Below, one piece after another: positions 44,440 through 56,692 of a stretch of DNA of 64,000 nucleotides; position 1 is the stretch's first letter; the number at the start of each line of letters is the position of its first letter. This DNA comes from Panorpa germanica (Eukaryota > Arthropoda > Insecta > Mecoptera > Panorpidae). Position numbers and translations under genes: made by a program. The notes beneath the pieces are model-generated. The model was not told the DNA's origin, searched no databases, and worked only from the letters and a program-made list of their open reading frames with translations. The stretch covers positions 12,710,001 to 12,774,000 of the forward strand of contig OY783214.1 in assembly GCA_963678705.1 (NCBI GenBank), read 5' to 3'.

Positions 44440-44673
44440 TTGTGGAAACGCATGGACCGAAACAGGACGGCTAGGAAGCTCCTGGATCAGAACCTAAAAG
44501 ATGCAAGAAGAAGAAAAAGACACAGGACGACATGGGAAGAACAAGCAGAGAAACACCTAATACAAATGGGTATTGCGAATTGGAAGAGGAAGGTGGCCAA
44601 TAGGAAAGAATGGAGGAGATCTTAAAGGAGTTCCAAGTTCTACAACAGCTATAGCGTCAAGATGATGATGATG
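44440..44673 (+). pseudogene. LINE ORF C-terminus with (ATG)n tail
   Basis: From about 44447 the frame reads KRMDRNRTARKLL, then a basic run (RRRKRHRTTWEEQ), a helix with LIQMGIANWKRKV and ANRKEWRRS, ending TAA. This basic run, W-rich helix and (x)RxxWR ending is the usual end of an insect non-LTR retrotransposon ORF2. The 3' end carries a GATGATGATGATG microsatellite at 44661-44673, typical of RTE-like elements. Only the last 60 or so codons survive. The 100-codon frame from 44323 prepends unrelated sequence. Confidence 0.6.
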
Positions 44674-46175
44674 CGGAAAGATTTCCATGTGTATTTAGAC
44701 ACATTTTTTTTGTCCACAAGTGTTTTGACCAAATATTGGTGCTATACCTATTGCTATTAAGACTATTTATTGAAATCTTTCTACAATTACTACAATTCTA
44801 TATCCACAATCGTTTTATTTTTTAGTGTTATTTCGAATGTCCAAATTATTATGCAAAACGATTTTTTTAAATATATCTTTATTTTTTTATTTTTGTTGTT
44901 ATGCTAGTCTGTTAATAGGATATACTCCTAAATACTTGCCGGAATAGGCTTTAAGGAAAGTGTGATAACCAGGAAGGTGTCTCTACTGATGGTGACTGAG
45001 TAAACTGCACAAACTTACATCAATTAGCCCTTTATTCTTGAAAATTTCAGTCCTTTTTAATCCACACAATTTCAAGTATATACAAGATCATTGTCCATAT
45101 AGTTATACTTGTATATGCATATGTATATTACACAACAATTTACGAATCTGCAACCCTCCGCCATCAAGATACCCACTTCAACACCCATTCTACACATTTC
45201 ACCCCATTCAGACGCCCACTTTGGTTGGTCTCTTATTCCTTATTACATTACACGCGTGGTACTGTGTTATATACGTAAACGTATTGATTAGTGACGTCAC
45301 AAAACGGAAGTGGGAGGATCTCTAGTTGTGCCTTTGTGGAACCAAGAAAACCCCTTGTATCGTGATGAGGTTACTGATGGTCTGATGGCCATGGGAAGAT
45401 ACAGAAGTATTTTATCGTATCTGCGAGTACAATACCTAATAATTTTACTTAAACTTAATGCGTCTGCTAGAGAATCTTTTCTTATTATTTGCCTAAAGAA
45501 CACCGTTGTATACAAAGCGCAGTTTGTGTTGAATTCATTTTAAAATAGGGACGAACTAACTATACAGATTTCCATATCGTAGTTAACACGTGCTTAAGAG
45601 CTTTATTGAATTGACTTAAGCAGTCACCGAAAGCTCTGAAATTCACACAAATAATTGTTGTCGTATTATTGAGATTTAAAAAAAAATCTGTCCGGAAAAG
45701 CTAAAAAGGGGTTGTTCTTAAGAAAAGAATAAAATATATATCCATTGTGCCACATAAAATAAATAACAAAAACTGTGTAGCTGCGCTTTAACTCTCCGTT
45801 CCCTAACCAAGCCACATAGTTTATGTATGGACGACCTCTTATGTAAAATTGGAGCTTTTTAAATTAGAGGGGTTCAAATAATATTTTGCTTAACGTTCAA
45901 AAAGTTTTGTTACGCCACTGTTTCCTAGTTTTCTTCTTCTTGTTCTCAATCGTTCACTGTTCATTCCAATCCTTTAAGGTACTCTCACACTGGAATAGAC
46001 TACTCCCGACCATCATCCTATTCCACTGTATATTGCAGTTGTTTCGCATAAACACTCTTTTTCGTGGAGGTTTCTGCTTTAATGTTCTTCAATATACTTA
46101 CCAATTATTATCGATTATAATCAAATTAATCTCGCCGGAGTGGACACAACTTCGTATAGAACGATCGCGGTCTTC
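44674..46175. other. Non-coding stretch
   Basis: Frames on both strands at 45038-45543 overlap one another and have no domain. A CRE palindrome at 45292-45299 is listed separately. No gene was recognised. Confidence 0.4.
45289..45315. repeat. CRE palindrome plus shared flank, copy 1
   Basis: TTAGTGACGTCACAAAACGG followed by AAGTGGGAG. The same order (TAGTGACGTCA, short spacer, AAGTGGGAG) recurs at 47195-47221. It may be a binding site or the edge of a dispersed repeat. Confidence 0.4.
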
Positions 46176-46178
46176 TTA

Positions 46179-46510
46179 TGCCAGTTTCACACCAGAGAGA
46201 CAGTTTTGAAAACAGTTTTGTTGTCAAAAAACAAAAGAAAAACATGAACAGACTGGTTTTGTTTTTAGTGTTTTACTCTGTGTCTAATAAAAATTATAAG
46301 CATGATAAACAACAACTGACAAGGGCAAATGTTCACAAAAAGCAAAACTTCGTGTTCAAACCAAAAAAACTAAAAATCAACAACAGACGTGTTTTCCTTT
46401 GATCATACTGACTCCAGATGAAAATGTGTTTTAAGAACTGTCTTTTTGGTGTAAACATTGGTGTTTTTGTTCGTGTTTTATTGAACTGTCTCTCTGGTGT
46501 GAAACCGGCG
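46179..46510. mobile_element. TTA-flanked MITE (332 bp)
   Basis: Termini (TGCCAGTTTCACACCAGAGA and reverse-complemented CGCCGGTTTCACACCAGAGA) share TTTCACACCAGAGAGACAGTT with two early mismatches. TTA stands on both sides (46176-46178 and 46511-46513), which fits PIF/Harbinger-type insertion. The interior is A-rich on the plus strand and encodes nothing; the frames at 46178-46402 and 46333-46575 overlap each other in opposite directions. Confidence 0.7.
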
Positions 46511-46513
46511 TTA

Positions 46514-48169
46514 GTAATTACGATACCATTGACAGTGAATTGTTGAGAGTGGAAAACGATACAGATATGTAACATGCATTTCTATTCTCTTAGATACTAT
46601 GGTGTATTGATAAACATTAAAGTAAAAGCTTTATGTCATAATAAAGAATGTAAATGCGAAGTAAGTTGGAGGTCTTTAAAAGTGACCTAGATACTATAGT
46701 ACATAGCTGTGGATATAGGTTACAATATTTTTCAGAACAATTATTTATAGGTCACCCTGTGTTATATCTTCATTAGATTTATGAGTAAATGTGATACACT
46801 GCCCGTCAACAACGAGCAACACCTGCAGATATTCCGCACACATCACTTTAAAAATAACACAGAGAAGCGTGTTCGAGCTCGTGCTCGAGTTCGCCTCTTT
46901 CATACCTAAACTACGAGTATATAAAACAAGACATGTACAAACTTTTTATATATATTATATAACTTTATATATTACATATAAAAATAATTAATAAATGTTG
47001 TTATATGTTTATATCAATTTAAAGTTTGTTACACACTCTGTATCTTGTGTTAGTTGGTTCGTAGTGTAACTGTAATATAACTACAGTATATGTGTACTAC
47101 AGTAGTAGCTAGTTGTAGGTGTGTAGCATTTGCAATAGTAGTGATTGTAGAGAAATTATAGTACTACTATATATAATAGTAAACTGCATTAGCTAGTGAC
47201 GTCAACAAGGTGAAGTGGGAGTCGAGAATTTCCCGGAAAATGTTGTATTTTATATTTTAAAAACTTGATAATTTTAATTGAAAACCATTTTATCAAATTG
47301 AATTATTTTAGTAGTTATAAAAGAGACGTTCATATGATTTTATTACAATTTTATTTTTCTTAAGGTAGGAGGAAATTTATTTTATTTATTAAGGTAGAGT
47401 AGTGATTTCTATTTCTTTTTGGGGCACTATGTGAAATTTGTTCACCCTTGTCTGCTTTATAATGCTGCAAAAGGCCCCATACACACACGAAATTATTCCG
47501 TTAGTAATTATATCGACCAACATGCTTGATTAACGTAATTCCTGGTTGGTGTATCCTTTACAATTACTACCAACATGAGCCGAGCGCCAACATATTTGTA
47601 TATGTATGACAAAACTGCTCGGAACAGAGGCAACTTTGGCACGTGTGTAGTAAAAGTACAGCAATAAACGTATAGAAAGAGAAAGTTGCAATGCATTTGT
47701 AGAACAAGTTATGAAATTAATTCTTCCGTTCATGAAAAATACGCTTAAACTAAAATAAAATCTATATTTTCACTGATTTAAAACAAGGTATTATTATGAG
47801 ATTGATGATGAGGTAAACAGCAGCAGCACAAACTTCTGGCCAAGACCTTAAATAATAGCACTGGCGTAACAAATTCACTTTAGGGTCGGCATTGACACGA
47901 AGAACGTATTTCTTTGTTTCGGCAATTATTCCAATAAACATGCTTTCTCTATATTTAAGATATTTTGCGATTCCATCCACATTCCATACTTAGCAATTGA
48001 CTTTCACATTATCATCACAATTTTGAAATAAAATAATTGGAATTAGTTTTACTTCCAAAAAAATATTTAGTTTAGGTGGTGGTAAATTCAGGAACCGTCT
48101 TGGAAGACAAAAGCTCTTGCTATGCCACTGCTGTTAATGAAATCATCTTCTGGTTTTAACTGTATAAAG
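46514..48169. other. Non-coding stretch
   Basis: No gene recognised. At 47470-47490 AAAGGCCCCATACACACACG looks like a Harbinger-type terminus without a convincing partner. The frames at 47508-47980 have no domain. Confidence 0.4.
47195..47221. repeat. CRE palindrome plus shared flank, copy 2
   Basis: TAGTGACGTCAACAAGGTG then AAGTGGGAG, matching 45289-45315 in order and spacing within a few bases. Confidence 0.4.
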
Positions 48170-48177
48170 ATCATAGA

Positions 48178-48490
48178 CAGGGGCGTCCTTAGCCATTGCG
48201 AGGCCCCGGGCGGTAGATCTTTGTGATGCACTTGTTCTTTGTATAATTAATGTAAATTGTAAATAAGTATTTTTGATGATAATTGACGAGAAATAAAATT
48301 TTATATTGGAAGTTTTGTAAAAGTTAACAAGCACAAAGACGACAAATATTAAAGATGATAAACTAAGGCACATGAATGCCTTAAAAGATATACGCAGTGA
48401 TTTCTAAAGAGCGAGGCGCGAGATTTAAATACATATATAGTAATGAATTTTTCTACTTGGGTTGTTGCGCAAGAATGCGAGGCCCCGGGC
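48178..48490. mobile_element. hAT-like MITE, shortened copy
   Basis: Begins CAGGGGCGTCCTTAGCC and follows the 18196-18604 element, with a single GC-rich unit where that copy has about three. It stops at the inverted GCGAGGCCCCGGGC, lacking the usual right terminus. TCATAGA precedes the left end and immediately follows the right end; a further ATCATAGA lies at 48519-48526. The TCATAGA match could be a target duplication with the end deleted, or local rearrangement. The minus frame at 48143-48373 parallels that of the first copy and is incidental. Confidence 0.65.
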
Positions 48491-48527
48491 TCATAGACAT
48501 TGACATTGATCATAGACATAGCAAAAC

Positions 48528-51026
48528 CTATGGAATCATAGAGGCCCCAAATTTAGTTTTGTCCAATTTTAATTTATTAATCTTCAAGTTTGTTCTATCC
48601 AGTATAAATTTATCTGCCGACATTCATTTGTATCTAATACGAATAATCTCTGATGTGCGAGGCCTAGTTTCCGGATTCAGTAAAATCGATGTGTGCTTAT
48701 CGGATTAAAATTTTAAATTTCAATGAATTAATTTAAGGAGCAAAGTTAACGCAGAGAAAAAAGAAAGCGAAGAGATAGAAATAAATTTTTGCAAAAGTAA
48801 TTACATCAAGGAACATTACATCTGTAATCCCTAGAATAGATAGCGTATGTTTATTATAATGAAATTCGCTGACAGCTTGATGAAACAATATTTCAAAAGT
48901 CATCAGATCAGATTAAATCGTTAAGTAATTTAAGTATTTAACATAATATCTAAATTAATTAACCTTGCTAAAGATCATTTTACACATCAATTAAAATATA
49001 ATTAATTTAAATCAAAAACCGTTACAATACTTAATGACGTATGGTGTGACACCTCTATACATATATGGTATGTAACCACACATCGCTATCACAATTCATA
49101 CACACACACACATACAAACGAAGGTTTATTGTATATACATATTTATAAACAGTAATACCGAATACGGATGACACCTTTCGTTGATATTCGTATACATTCG
49201 TGTTTGTTCGGTATCTGAGCATTCAGTGAGTCAATAAGGTGCAATGTCCGGCGATTTGGGGCGCGCTATAGGACTCACAGCATTGAGCAGGGCTAACCAA
49301 GGGGGTTTATATAGGTCCAACGTACAAAAAAGGGCATATATGTTGGGAAGAACAAGGAAAACAAGTAATATAAACTATAGAGTCAACTAAAAGGACTATG
49401 AGACTATAGCTATGCTACATTACCTCCTCCCTCTTACTACCAATGTTAGGGGGATGGGAAACCCACCCACTGAGGACTGACAGAAGGGTGTTTTGTTAAG
49501 TGGGTGAAACCTCGAGACTCTAAGCGCTAAATCAAATGGGTGGGGGTGGGGGTTGAGGACGATATAGGTCATAACGCTTGCTTTGAGTGTAGTATAATCT
49601 ATCTAAACTGTTCATTATTTTGAGTAAAATAGAATTTAATAACATTACTATTTACTTATTAAATTATTTGTGAGATAACTTTCAGGTGCAAGGAACTGTA
49701 GAGTAACTTTCTATTAAATTCAAATTACAACGGTCTTCTGGTTGGATTTTGAGAATTTTTTAATCACATTAATGTACTCGCAATTTGGATTTATCTAAGA
49801 AATAAACTGAGGGTTGAACCAAATATACATATTTTTTTTTTAGGTTCTTGAGATACCGCAAATTTCATATTTAATAATAATGTGTAAATGGATCATTATT
49901 ATCCTTTGTAAGACATTGCCAAACATCACTATCTCTTGTAGAGATTCTTCAATTTCTGTCCTACACAATCAAGCAAGCAGCTTTGTTTGAAATTACGTCT
50001 TTATCAAATTTCAACCGGATAAAAGATTTTCATTCCTACTTTTTACAATATTAACAGTCCAATTTGTCTACCAATTTATTTTAGTGAAATACAAGTAGTA
50101 AAAACACGGCAATTTCTAGTACGAATGCCATATTTGATTACATATTCTTTTATAAATTATTAAAATACTAGTCACGGAAAAAATATCGTTTCCGCTAATA
50201 ATATTCTTCTCAAATTTAGATTTATAATAATATATTATACCTGCTAAGCACAAAACGTAAACTTATGTATTATTTAGCGTAATTATTTTTACGTAATATT
50301 TCATTATTTACCAAAGTTTAACGTAACCTGTTACATTATCATTAAATAAAAGCAAAATACATTGAAAACCTTTAACTAATATATTAATTTAATATGCAAC
50401 ATCTTGCTTAAATAAAGCTTAAATGTATGTTATCTTTAGCGGATATTGATATATAATGCATATGTAAGATAAAACTAGAGAAAAACATATTTAAAAAATA
50501 AATATATACTAAAGTTCTTAATTAACTGGTCTTAATTGGTCTTTTTCTGGTCAAATTTCTGTCCTTTAAATGGTGTGTATGGATATCCTGCGAGTATGTG
50601 TTCTTAGTCTTAGTCTATTTCATATGTTTAATATCTTAAATCGAAAATTTTCGAAAAATCGAACTGGCTGCCGAAGTTAAACATCTGAGATTCGATCTCC
50701 AGTCAGGTTATGACCAATTTATTTTCTATAATGTTACACACTTTGGGAAATATAACTAAAAAAAGAGATTTTCAATATTAGTATAACTAGATTGAGAAAT
50801 TGAGCTTCTACATAAGCCTGTACATTGTCATTGTGAACTTCATTTCCATTGCGAATACACTATACAGGATATACATTGTATATGTTCCTGATAACACAAT
50901 CTATGAAGCACAGGGTTCTGATATTTGGTTAAACAAACTCCGACTAGAAACCAAGATAGGTTATGAACATTTACCGTTCCTTTATTATACTTTATACCTT
51001 GTAGGTTATACGAAGTAAAGGGTATA

Positions 51027-51035
<9 letters not shown>
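48528..51035. other. Non-coding stretch with G-rich patches
   Basis: A less AT-rich patch at about 49240-49560 has G-rich runs (GGGTGGGGGTGGGGG at 49540-49554) and a TATA-like TTTATATAGG near 49307, without a clear gene. CA repeats lie at 49100-49112. The plus frame at 50800-51018 shows no domain. Confidence 0.4.

Positions 51036-51106
<71 letters not shown>
51036..51106. repeat. TA microsatellite
   Basis: About 70 bp of almost uninterrupted TA dinucleotides. Such tracts extrude cruciforms and are length-unstable, so the true length may differ from the assembly. Confidence 0.95.
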
Positions 51107-51107
<1 letters not shown>

Positions 51108-51638
51108 GAGCATATATATACGTTTCCTGAGTCTCTAAATCTCCATGCATTGAAGTCGTATTTCAGAGTTGTTCAATTTCGCACAGCTTGGTTGGTAATA
51201 AATTATCGAGGAATGAATAACTTTGTAATCTCCGATTAGATTCACACTTGTTGGATTATTAATCATATCATTAAATACAATCTAAATTACTTTGTAATTA
51301 ATATGCAATTAAGTAGATACGAAGCTCTGCTAATTGTCGAACAACTTGTTGCAGTTATGTTAAATTAAAATCAGTACTATGGAACGCTTAGTCTTTTGAA
51401 ACTTGCCTTTGTAATTGTCGTTGTATTGTACATTCACAAATCAGAAACAGCAAATTTTCAGGCAGGTAATAGTAGCTAAAAGAAGTTCTTTCCACTTCTT
51501 TCTTTCCCTTTGCTTCACCCCTTTATACTATACCGAATTTAGAGGCGATTTTCGCCAAAAATTTATACCAATCTAATAATTTTAGTGGTGAGCATATTTT
51601 TTAAAAGTTGTCTAAAAATTATATACTACTATTGTTAG
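51107..51638. other. Non-coding AT-rich stretch
   Basis: Nothing recognised. Confidence 0.45.
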
Positions 51639-51910
51639 GGTTCTCTCAATTAAAAGTCAATAATTATATAACTATCATTTATTAATAACCAATTCTAAAA
51701 ATATTGTCAAGCCTCTTAATCGATCCATATAAATCTTTAAGTGTTGCGTCAACACCCTAAATTCGCGGCCTGTGGTCCATAAGTCACTGCATGAGCATTC
51801 TAAGAATAGGCACCTCTGTTCCTCTGCAAGATGTCATGGTCAGGCCTGGACACTGGTCACAGCGATGTACTGAAAACACTCAAAGTGCCCAATAGCGCTA
51901 ACACTATTCT
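51639..51910 (+). repeat. Repeat family U2, copy
   Basis: Starts GGTTCTCTCAATTAAAAGTC like 21317, keeps TTTATTAATAACCAATTC, then after a different stretch returns to the family with CACCTCTGTTCCTCTGCAAG and GATGTCATGG, ending near CCAATAGCGCTAACA, which resembles the right edge of the other copies. No termini are visible. Confidence 0.5.
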
Positions 51911-52896
51911 ATTATTGCATAGAATGGTATAAATAACAATATTTACATTATATGGCGAAATAAATACTGTTGACATGTGAACCTTTCCAACCAGTTAAAA
52001 GAAACATAGTAAAAATAAATCTAAAGTTCTAGGACACCATTTATATAAATAGAAAAGTTACCATTATTCATTTGTCTAGTCATTGTTAATAAAATTGGCA
52101 AGGACAGAAACATAAATTAACAACAAAACGTTGCATTTATTATTATTTGAAATTGTTTTTGGCATTGCATGAACAAAACAAAGTTTACTGGTATCAAATC
52201 AGCCCGAGGATTACATCGGCAATATTCACATTAACGTCCTAAACGTTTTAACGAAAAAACAACACATTTTTTGATAATATTTGACGTGCTAACATGCAAC
52301 TGTAGTAGTAACTATTTATGAAGTAAAATAAAAAAAAACTATTTTAAAAAATATTTATATTGGTACACAAAGCCAATCTGTTATTATTTGGAAGCTGATC
52401 GTATGCTATATGAATAACGTTATAGATACTCGTATAGCATATAGCCTAGCTAGTAGATACACTGCTACAATGAACCCACGTGCTAGACGAGAACTGTCAC
52501 CATTAAACGTCAAGCATTTCAAAACCAATACCACTGAGCCATGCAGCCATATGCTTATTATTTTAGAATATATACAACAGAGAGATGTGAAGCTGCTGTT
52601 AATATTTAGTAATTATTATCTTCGATATATGATTGAAGTTAAAAAGTAACAAATTATGTTTATAATTAAAATACGGGCTTTGAGTTAAAGAAATGCTTCA
52701 CGATCAACTTGACCTACAAGGAGACTGAGAATTTAGATTCAAACGGTGAAATACATAGACCTAGTACTGATCATCCAAATACATTAGTGTGCAAGATAAT
52801 AGAAGATTACTAACATAATTTGACGTTCAAAAATATTAATCGTTAGCATTTGAGCCGGCAGGTTTACTTTCAAGGAGGTGGAAGCCCTGTGTTCAT
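51911..52896. other. Non-coding AT-rich stretch
   Basis: The plus frame at 52410-52649 has no recognised domain. Nothing else was seen. Confidence 0.45.
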
Positions 52897-53645
52897 AGGA
52901 AAAGGGTAGAGGAGGAGAATACTTGGAAAAGAATGGAATGGTGACAGTGGAGGTGGAGAGAAAGAGCGCGGTAGGAAGAAGGGTAGAGAAGAACAGCAGA
53001 AAATAATGAGCAAAATTGATAAAAGCAGATACAATGCCAGGTATAGAAAATTATGGGAAAGTGAGGTGTAAGAGTATATGAGCGGAAAGGAGAGTGAGGA
53101 GAGCGAGATTTAGATTGAGGAACGAAGAAAATGGAAGTAGATATTGGGTGGACGACGAATAAAGAAGTGTAGGGTGTGCAAAGCAGAGGTGGAGACACTG
53201 GAGCACATAAGGGATGATTGTGTGGACAGGGTGAGCAGCAGTAGGAAGGTGGAGCAGCTATTAAAAGGGGAAAAGGAAGGGAACAAATGGATGGCAGAAG
53301 TAATTAGAAGAAGGAAGTGAAAAACCAGAAAGTTTATGCCTGACCAGAGTGAGGTAAAAGACAGGTAAGAAAAAATTAAATCTGAAAGGAAAAAAGAATA
53401 GTACAAAGATAAAAGAGGGTTTGTCGAGAGGGGTCAAGTAAAAAGTAGGAGGTAGGAGACGGAGGTACAGGCAAAAAGGAAGGAGAAGCAGAAAACGGTG
53501 AAAAGGATGGTGGTGACGGGAACAGGAAGGCAGAGGGTAAAGAGAAGAAGAAGTACAAAATAGAAAGTTGAAATTATATAAAATGTTGTAAGAATTATTA
53601 ATGTAGTTTTAAAGCCGAAATGCAAACAGTTAATAATATAATAAA
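52897..53645 (+). pseudogene. LINE ORF2 C-terminal fragment, second copy
   Basis: Same family as 15318-16254. Broken plus frames give EYLEKNGMVTVEVE, then RYNARYRKLWESE and RARFRLRNEENGSRYWVDDE, followed by KCRVCKAEVETLEHIRDDC, a C-x2-C-...-H-x4-C zinc-knuckle-like motif found at the C-terminus of I/R1-type LINE proteins, and VEQLLKGEKEGNKWMAEVIRRRK. The 3' end has TAAAGCCGAAATGCAAACAG and a TAATAATATAATAAAA tail. In-frame stops and frameshifts show it is dead. The minus-strand frames at 52893-53733 are pyrimidine-rich shadows. Confidence 0.75.
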
Positions 53646-56600
53646 AACAATGTTTCCTGAATCTTTTATGGAAGACATTTTTCTGGAAAAGGAGCAATTT
53701 TTTAAAAAAGCAGGATGGGAAATATGGGTACATAAGCCTGCACTAGCATTTTTATGTGATAATTACCAAATTGATGAGTTTAATATTATAGTATTGACAC
53801 CACTAATCTTTATTAGATACTATGTATTTCCTAAGTCATGTATAAACAACATTGTGTTATATATGTATAAATTTAACTGAAGTTATTTTACTAAAATACT
53901 TGAAGAATGAGTACAGGATCTATTAATAGATTGACACTAAGTTCGAAGCAACAGGAATAGGTCCGACTTTAGTCTGTTAAACACATTTTTAGACGGCGTT
54001 CAGAGAGAAGAAAAAAAAGAGGAGAATTATTACTTTCTATTTTAAGTACGTACTAAAACAGTAAAACTAGGGGTTACTTTAACGGGGATTGGTGGATTCG
54101 TTGTTCCAGTGCGCAGGAATAGAACTACTTCCAGGATATTGTCGGATATTGCTCCAGACTCCAGAGTTGTTAAAAATAACAAGAAAAAATCAAAAAGTTA
54201 AATGTTAAATAAATATAATTAATCATAATCTATTTTTGTTTATTGTTTGATATATATATATATATGCATCTTATTTAAACCAAACGAGGTTGCGCGAGCA
54301 TCATGTCCGAAGAGGAATCACTTCATGATGTTGTATACAACTTGAAAATGTAACTAAAAACAAGAACGCCCAACCTCTCTAAAATGCGCTATGGAAATCT
54401 TCCACTGCGGTTACATAAAAATTAACGATTTGTAAAAAAATATATTTCCTTCTTTATACAAGATTTTTTGCCTTATTTATTCCAGTTTAGCTGTAATAAA
54501 GCTGTAATTTTCTTGGGTAATATCCATTGAACTTGTAATAGAGAAAGTAGCATTTGATTTCAGTATTTTACTATTCTGCTATACAAATTTAACTATCTTT
54601 TTCCTATAAATAAATTGTAACTGCATGTAAGCTAGATGAGATTGATTTGAATCTGAAATTTTGCTTAAAGATTTTTAACTATTTTAAGGTAGGTCACTTA
54701 GTGACAATCATAGGCAAAAGGATAATCATATATTAAGTACAAGCGTACACTCCATATGAAATGTGGTTTCTTTTTCTAATCTCTAGATCCGTTTTAGACA
54801 AATATTTTAGTTACACAAATGCCTTTTCTATACTTTGCGGCTTACTGCATATTAAATATGCACACTTTAAATATTAATATCTCACTTTACAGCAGTCTAT
54901 TACTATCGTAATGTAATATATGTATAACATCAACAGTGAATATGAATAATAATTATATGAGCAAGTAATAATAATATGAACATAGTATAACTGATCTTAG
55001 CAATTAAAATATCCTTAAAGTAAAAGAAAAAAAAACATATGTCCTTTGCCAATTTTATCAATATATTCTACACTTTTATAGAAATTAGGACATGGTTCAT
55101 AAGCCTATTACTAAAATATTTACTTCATTACACTTCCTAAAAAAATTCCACTATTTTTCATAGAATATTTTCGGATTAAACTTCCTCTCCTAACACTGCT
55201 ACACTATATCCGTCTTGTTGGGGTCTTTCTCTGGCTGTAAGGTTTTCCTTATACAAACCTTGGCGGAAAATGATGCTATAAATCTAGGTCGTGTTCGAGC
55301 GTCTCTACTCTCCACGTTATTCAGTTATATCGTTCTTAAAGTTAGAGCAGGATAGCAATAAGATACAGTGTGGAACTGTAGAACTTTAGACTAACTAATA
55401 CTAAAGAGTCAGTCAGAACTCGAAGAGCTAGTGCAGTGTCTTTTATTCTTTTACATAATTCATGCGATATTCGATATTGAGTTCACTTTTTAAAAGGTTT
55501 GTTATTTTCAGTCTCTATTTGAGAGATCAGGAAGAAAGTGAATAATAATCTCTACTCGGATCTACCTGATGTCATGAAAGAGTATCCGCAAGGATATACC
55601 GTTTGTGGTGATGATGTTTTCTACATAAAATTACGGCTCGTTATACCAATGCTGACACTCCATCACATACACACTAGGCATCTCTGACTAGAGCACGGTT
55701 ATCTTCGTTTTTATACGACCATGGCGCTAAACCTTGCCCCGTATGGAACGCTAGTATTCAACAAAGGCTACAAGCAGTTACTTATTATTCTCGAACTCGC
55801 TAGCATCTAAATTGAACCAATATAATGACACTCCACAGTTGTTGGCTATGGTATAACCAACAGCAAAAAATCGATACACTTTTTTTAAGTATTGACCAAT
55901 TGTAATAAAACGTGAAAATATAATGGTGATTTAGTCAAAAGACTTCTCAGCCGTTGCTATTTCATTCATTGTCTAAATTCTGAGAGATACAGCATGGATA
56001 TGTCATCTTTAGGTTTTAAATGATTCCCAAAAACCGGAAGTCAAGGCACACTATACCAATTATTTCTGGTAGCAAAAGACAGCCGGCAAATTCTTGTAAG
56101 AGACAAATTTAAATCAGACTACTAAATAAACATGATTGTAGAATTATACAAATTTATACTAGTTAAAAATGAATTCGATGATAGTGTTTGGATAAAATTT
56201 TCATTTATGTAGAAGAATATATCTTTAACATTTGTTAGGGCCATCTTCATCATTGACTTACGTATATGAGAAGAAGGGATGTAAAGAGTTGTATCCAGCT
56301 AACACAAGTATCTACAAATTATCGTTGTTTACACCAAAGTCTTTATAATCCCAAAACAAAACCTTCACCTTATGCAACATATTGAAATCTCTCACTCTCT
56401 CAAAAAGACCTGACGTAATCTCGGTGGAGACAAAAGCGGAAGTAAAGAAACTGAGGAAGATGGATAAGGGGAATACTTTAGTAACGGTAGGAGTGTGTAT
56501 GACAGAGATAGACAGAGAGAGAGAGGGTTGTAAATATTTCAGTTTGAGTGTATAAGGTAGAGTGAGTGAAATGACTAAGCATAAACGTTATTCTGACGTA

Positions 56601-56675
56601 ACTGACGTTGAACAAATGATGACAGTTGTCATTCTACGACACCCAGCGTCTGTGTCGTCCGTCGTTTCCGACATA
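53646..56675. other. Non-coding stretch
   Basis: A TA run lies at 54250-54264. Around 55530-55680 an unstarted plus frame of some 53 codons (including YPQGYTVCGDDVFYIKL) is less AT-rich but has no recognised family or good splice sites. No gene was recognised. Confidence 0.4.
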
Positions 56676-56692
56676 TAGACGCGAGGCGTCTA
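56676..56692. other. Perfect 7-bp hairpin in a CpG-rich patch
   Basis: TAGACGC-GAG-GCGTCTA. The surrounding 56600-56730 is richer in GC and TGACG/GTCGTC motifs than its neighbours and may be a regulatory patch. Confidence 0.4.

Noticed and set aside
47465-47700. Possible Harbinger-like element starting GGCCCCATACACACACG
   Set aside because: Only a weak partner (GGCACGTGTGTAGTA) was found and no matching target duplication.
49295-49330. TATA-like TTTATATAGG as a core promoter
   Set aside because: AT-rich sequence makes such motifs common; no initiator or exon follows.
52893-53733. Overlapping minus frames rich in Ser, Phe and Leu
   Set aside because: Pyrimidine-rich complements of the purine-rich LINE fragment on the plus strand.
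55530-55680. 53-codon unstarted frame with CGDDVFYIKL
   Set aside because: The GDD resembles a polymerase motif only superficially; no other polymerase motifs, start or splice sites accompany it.
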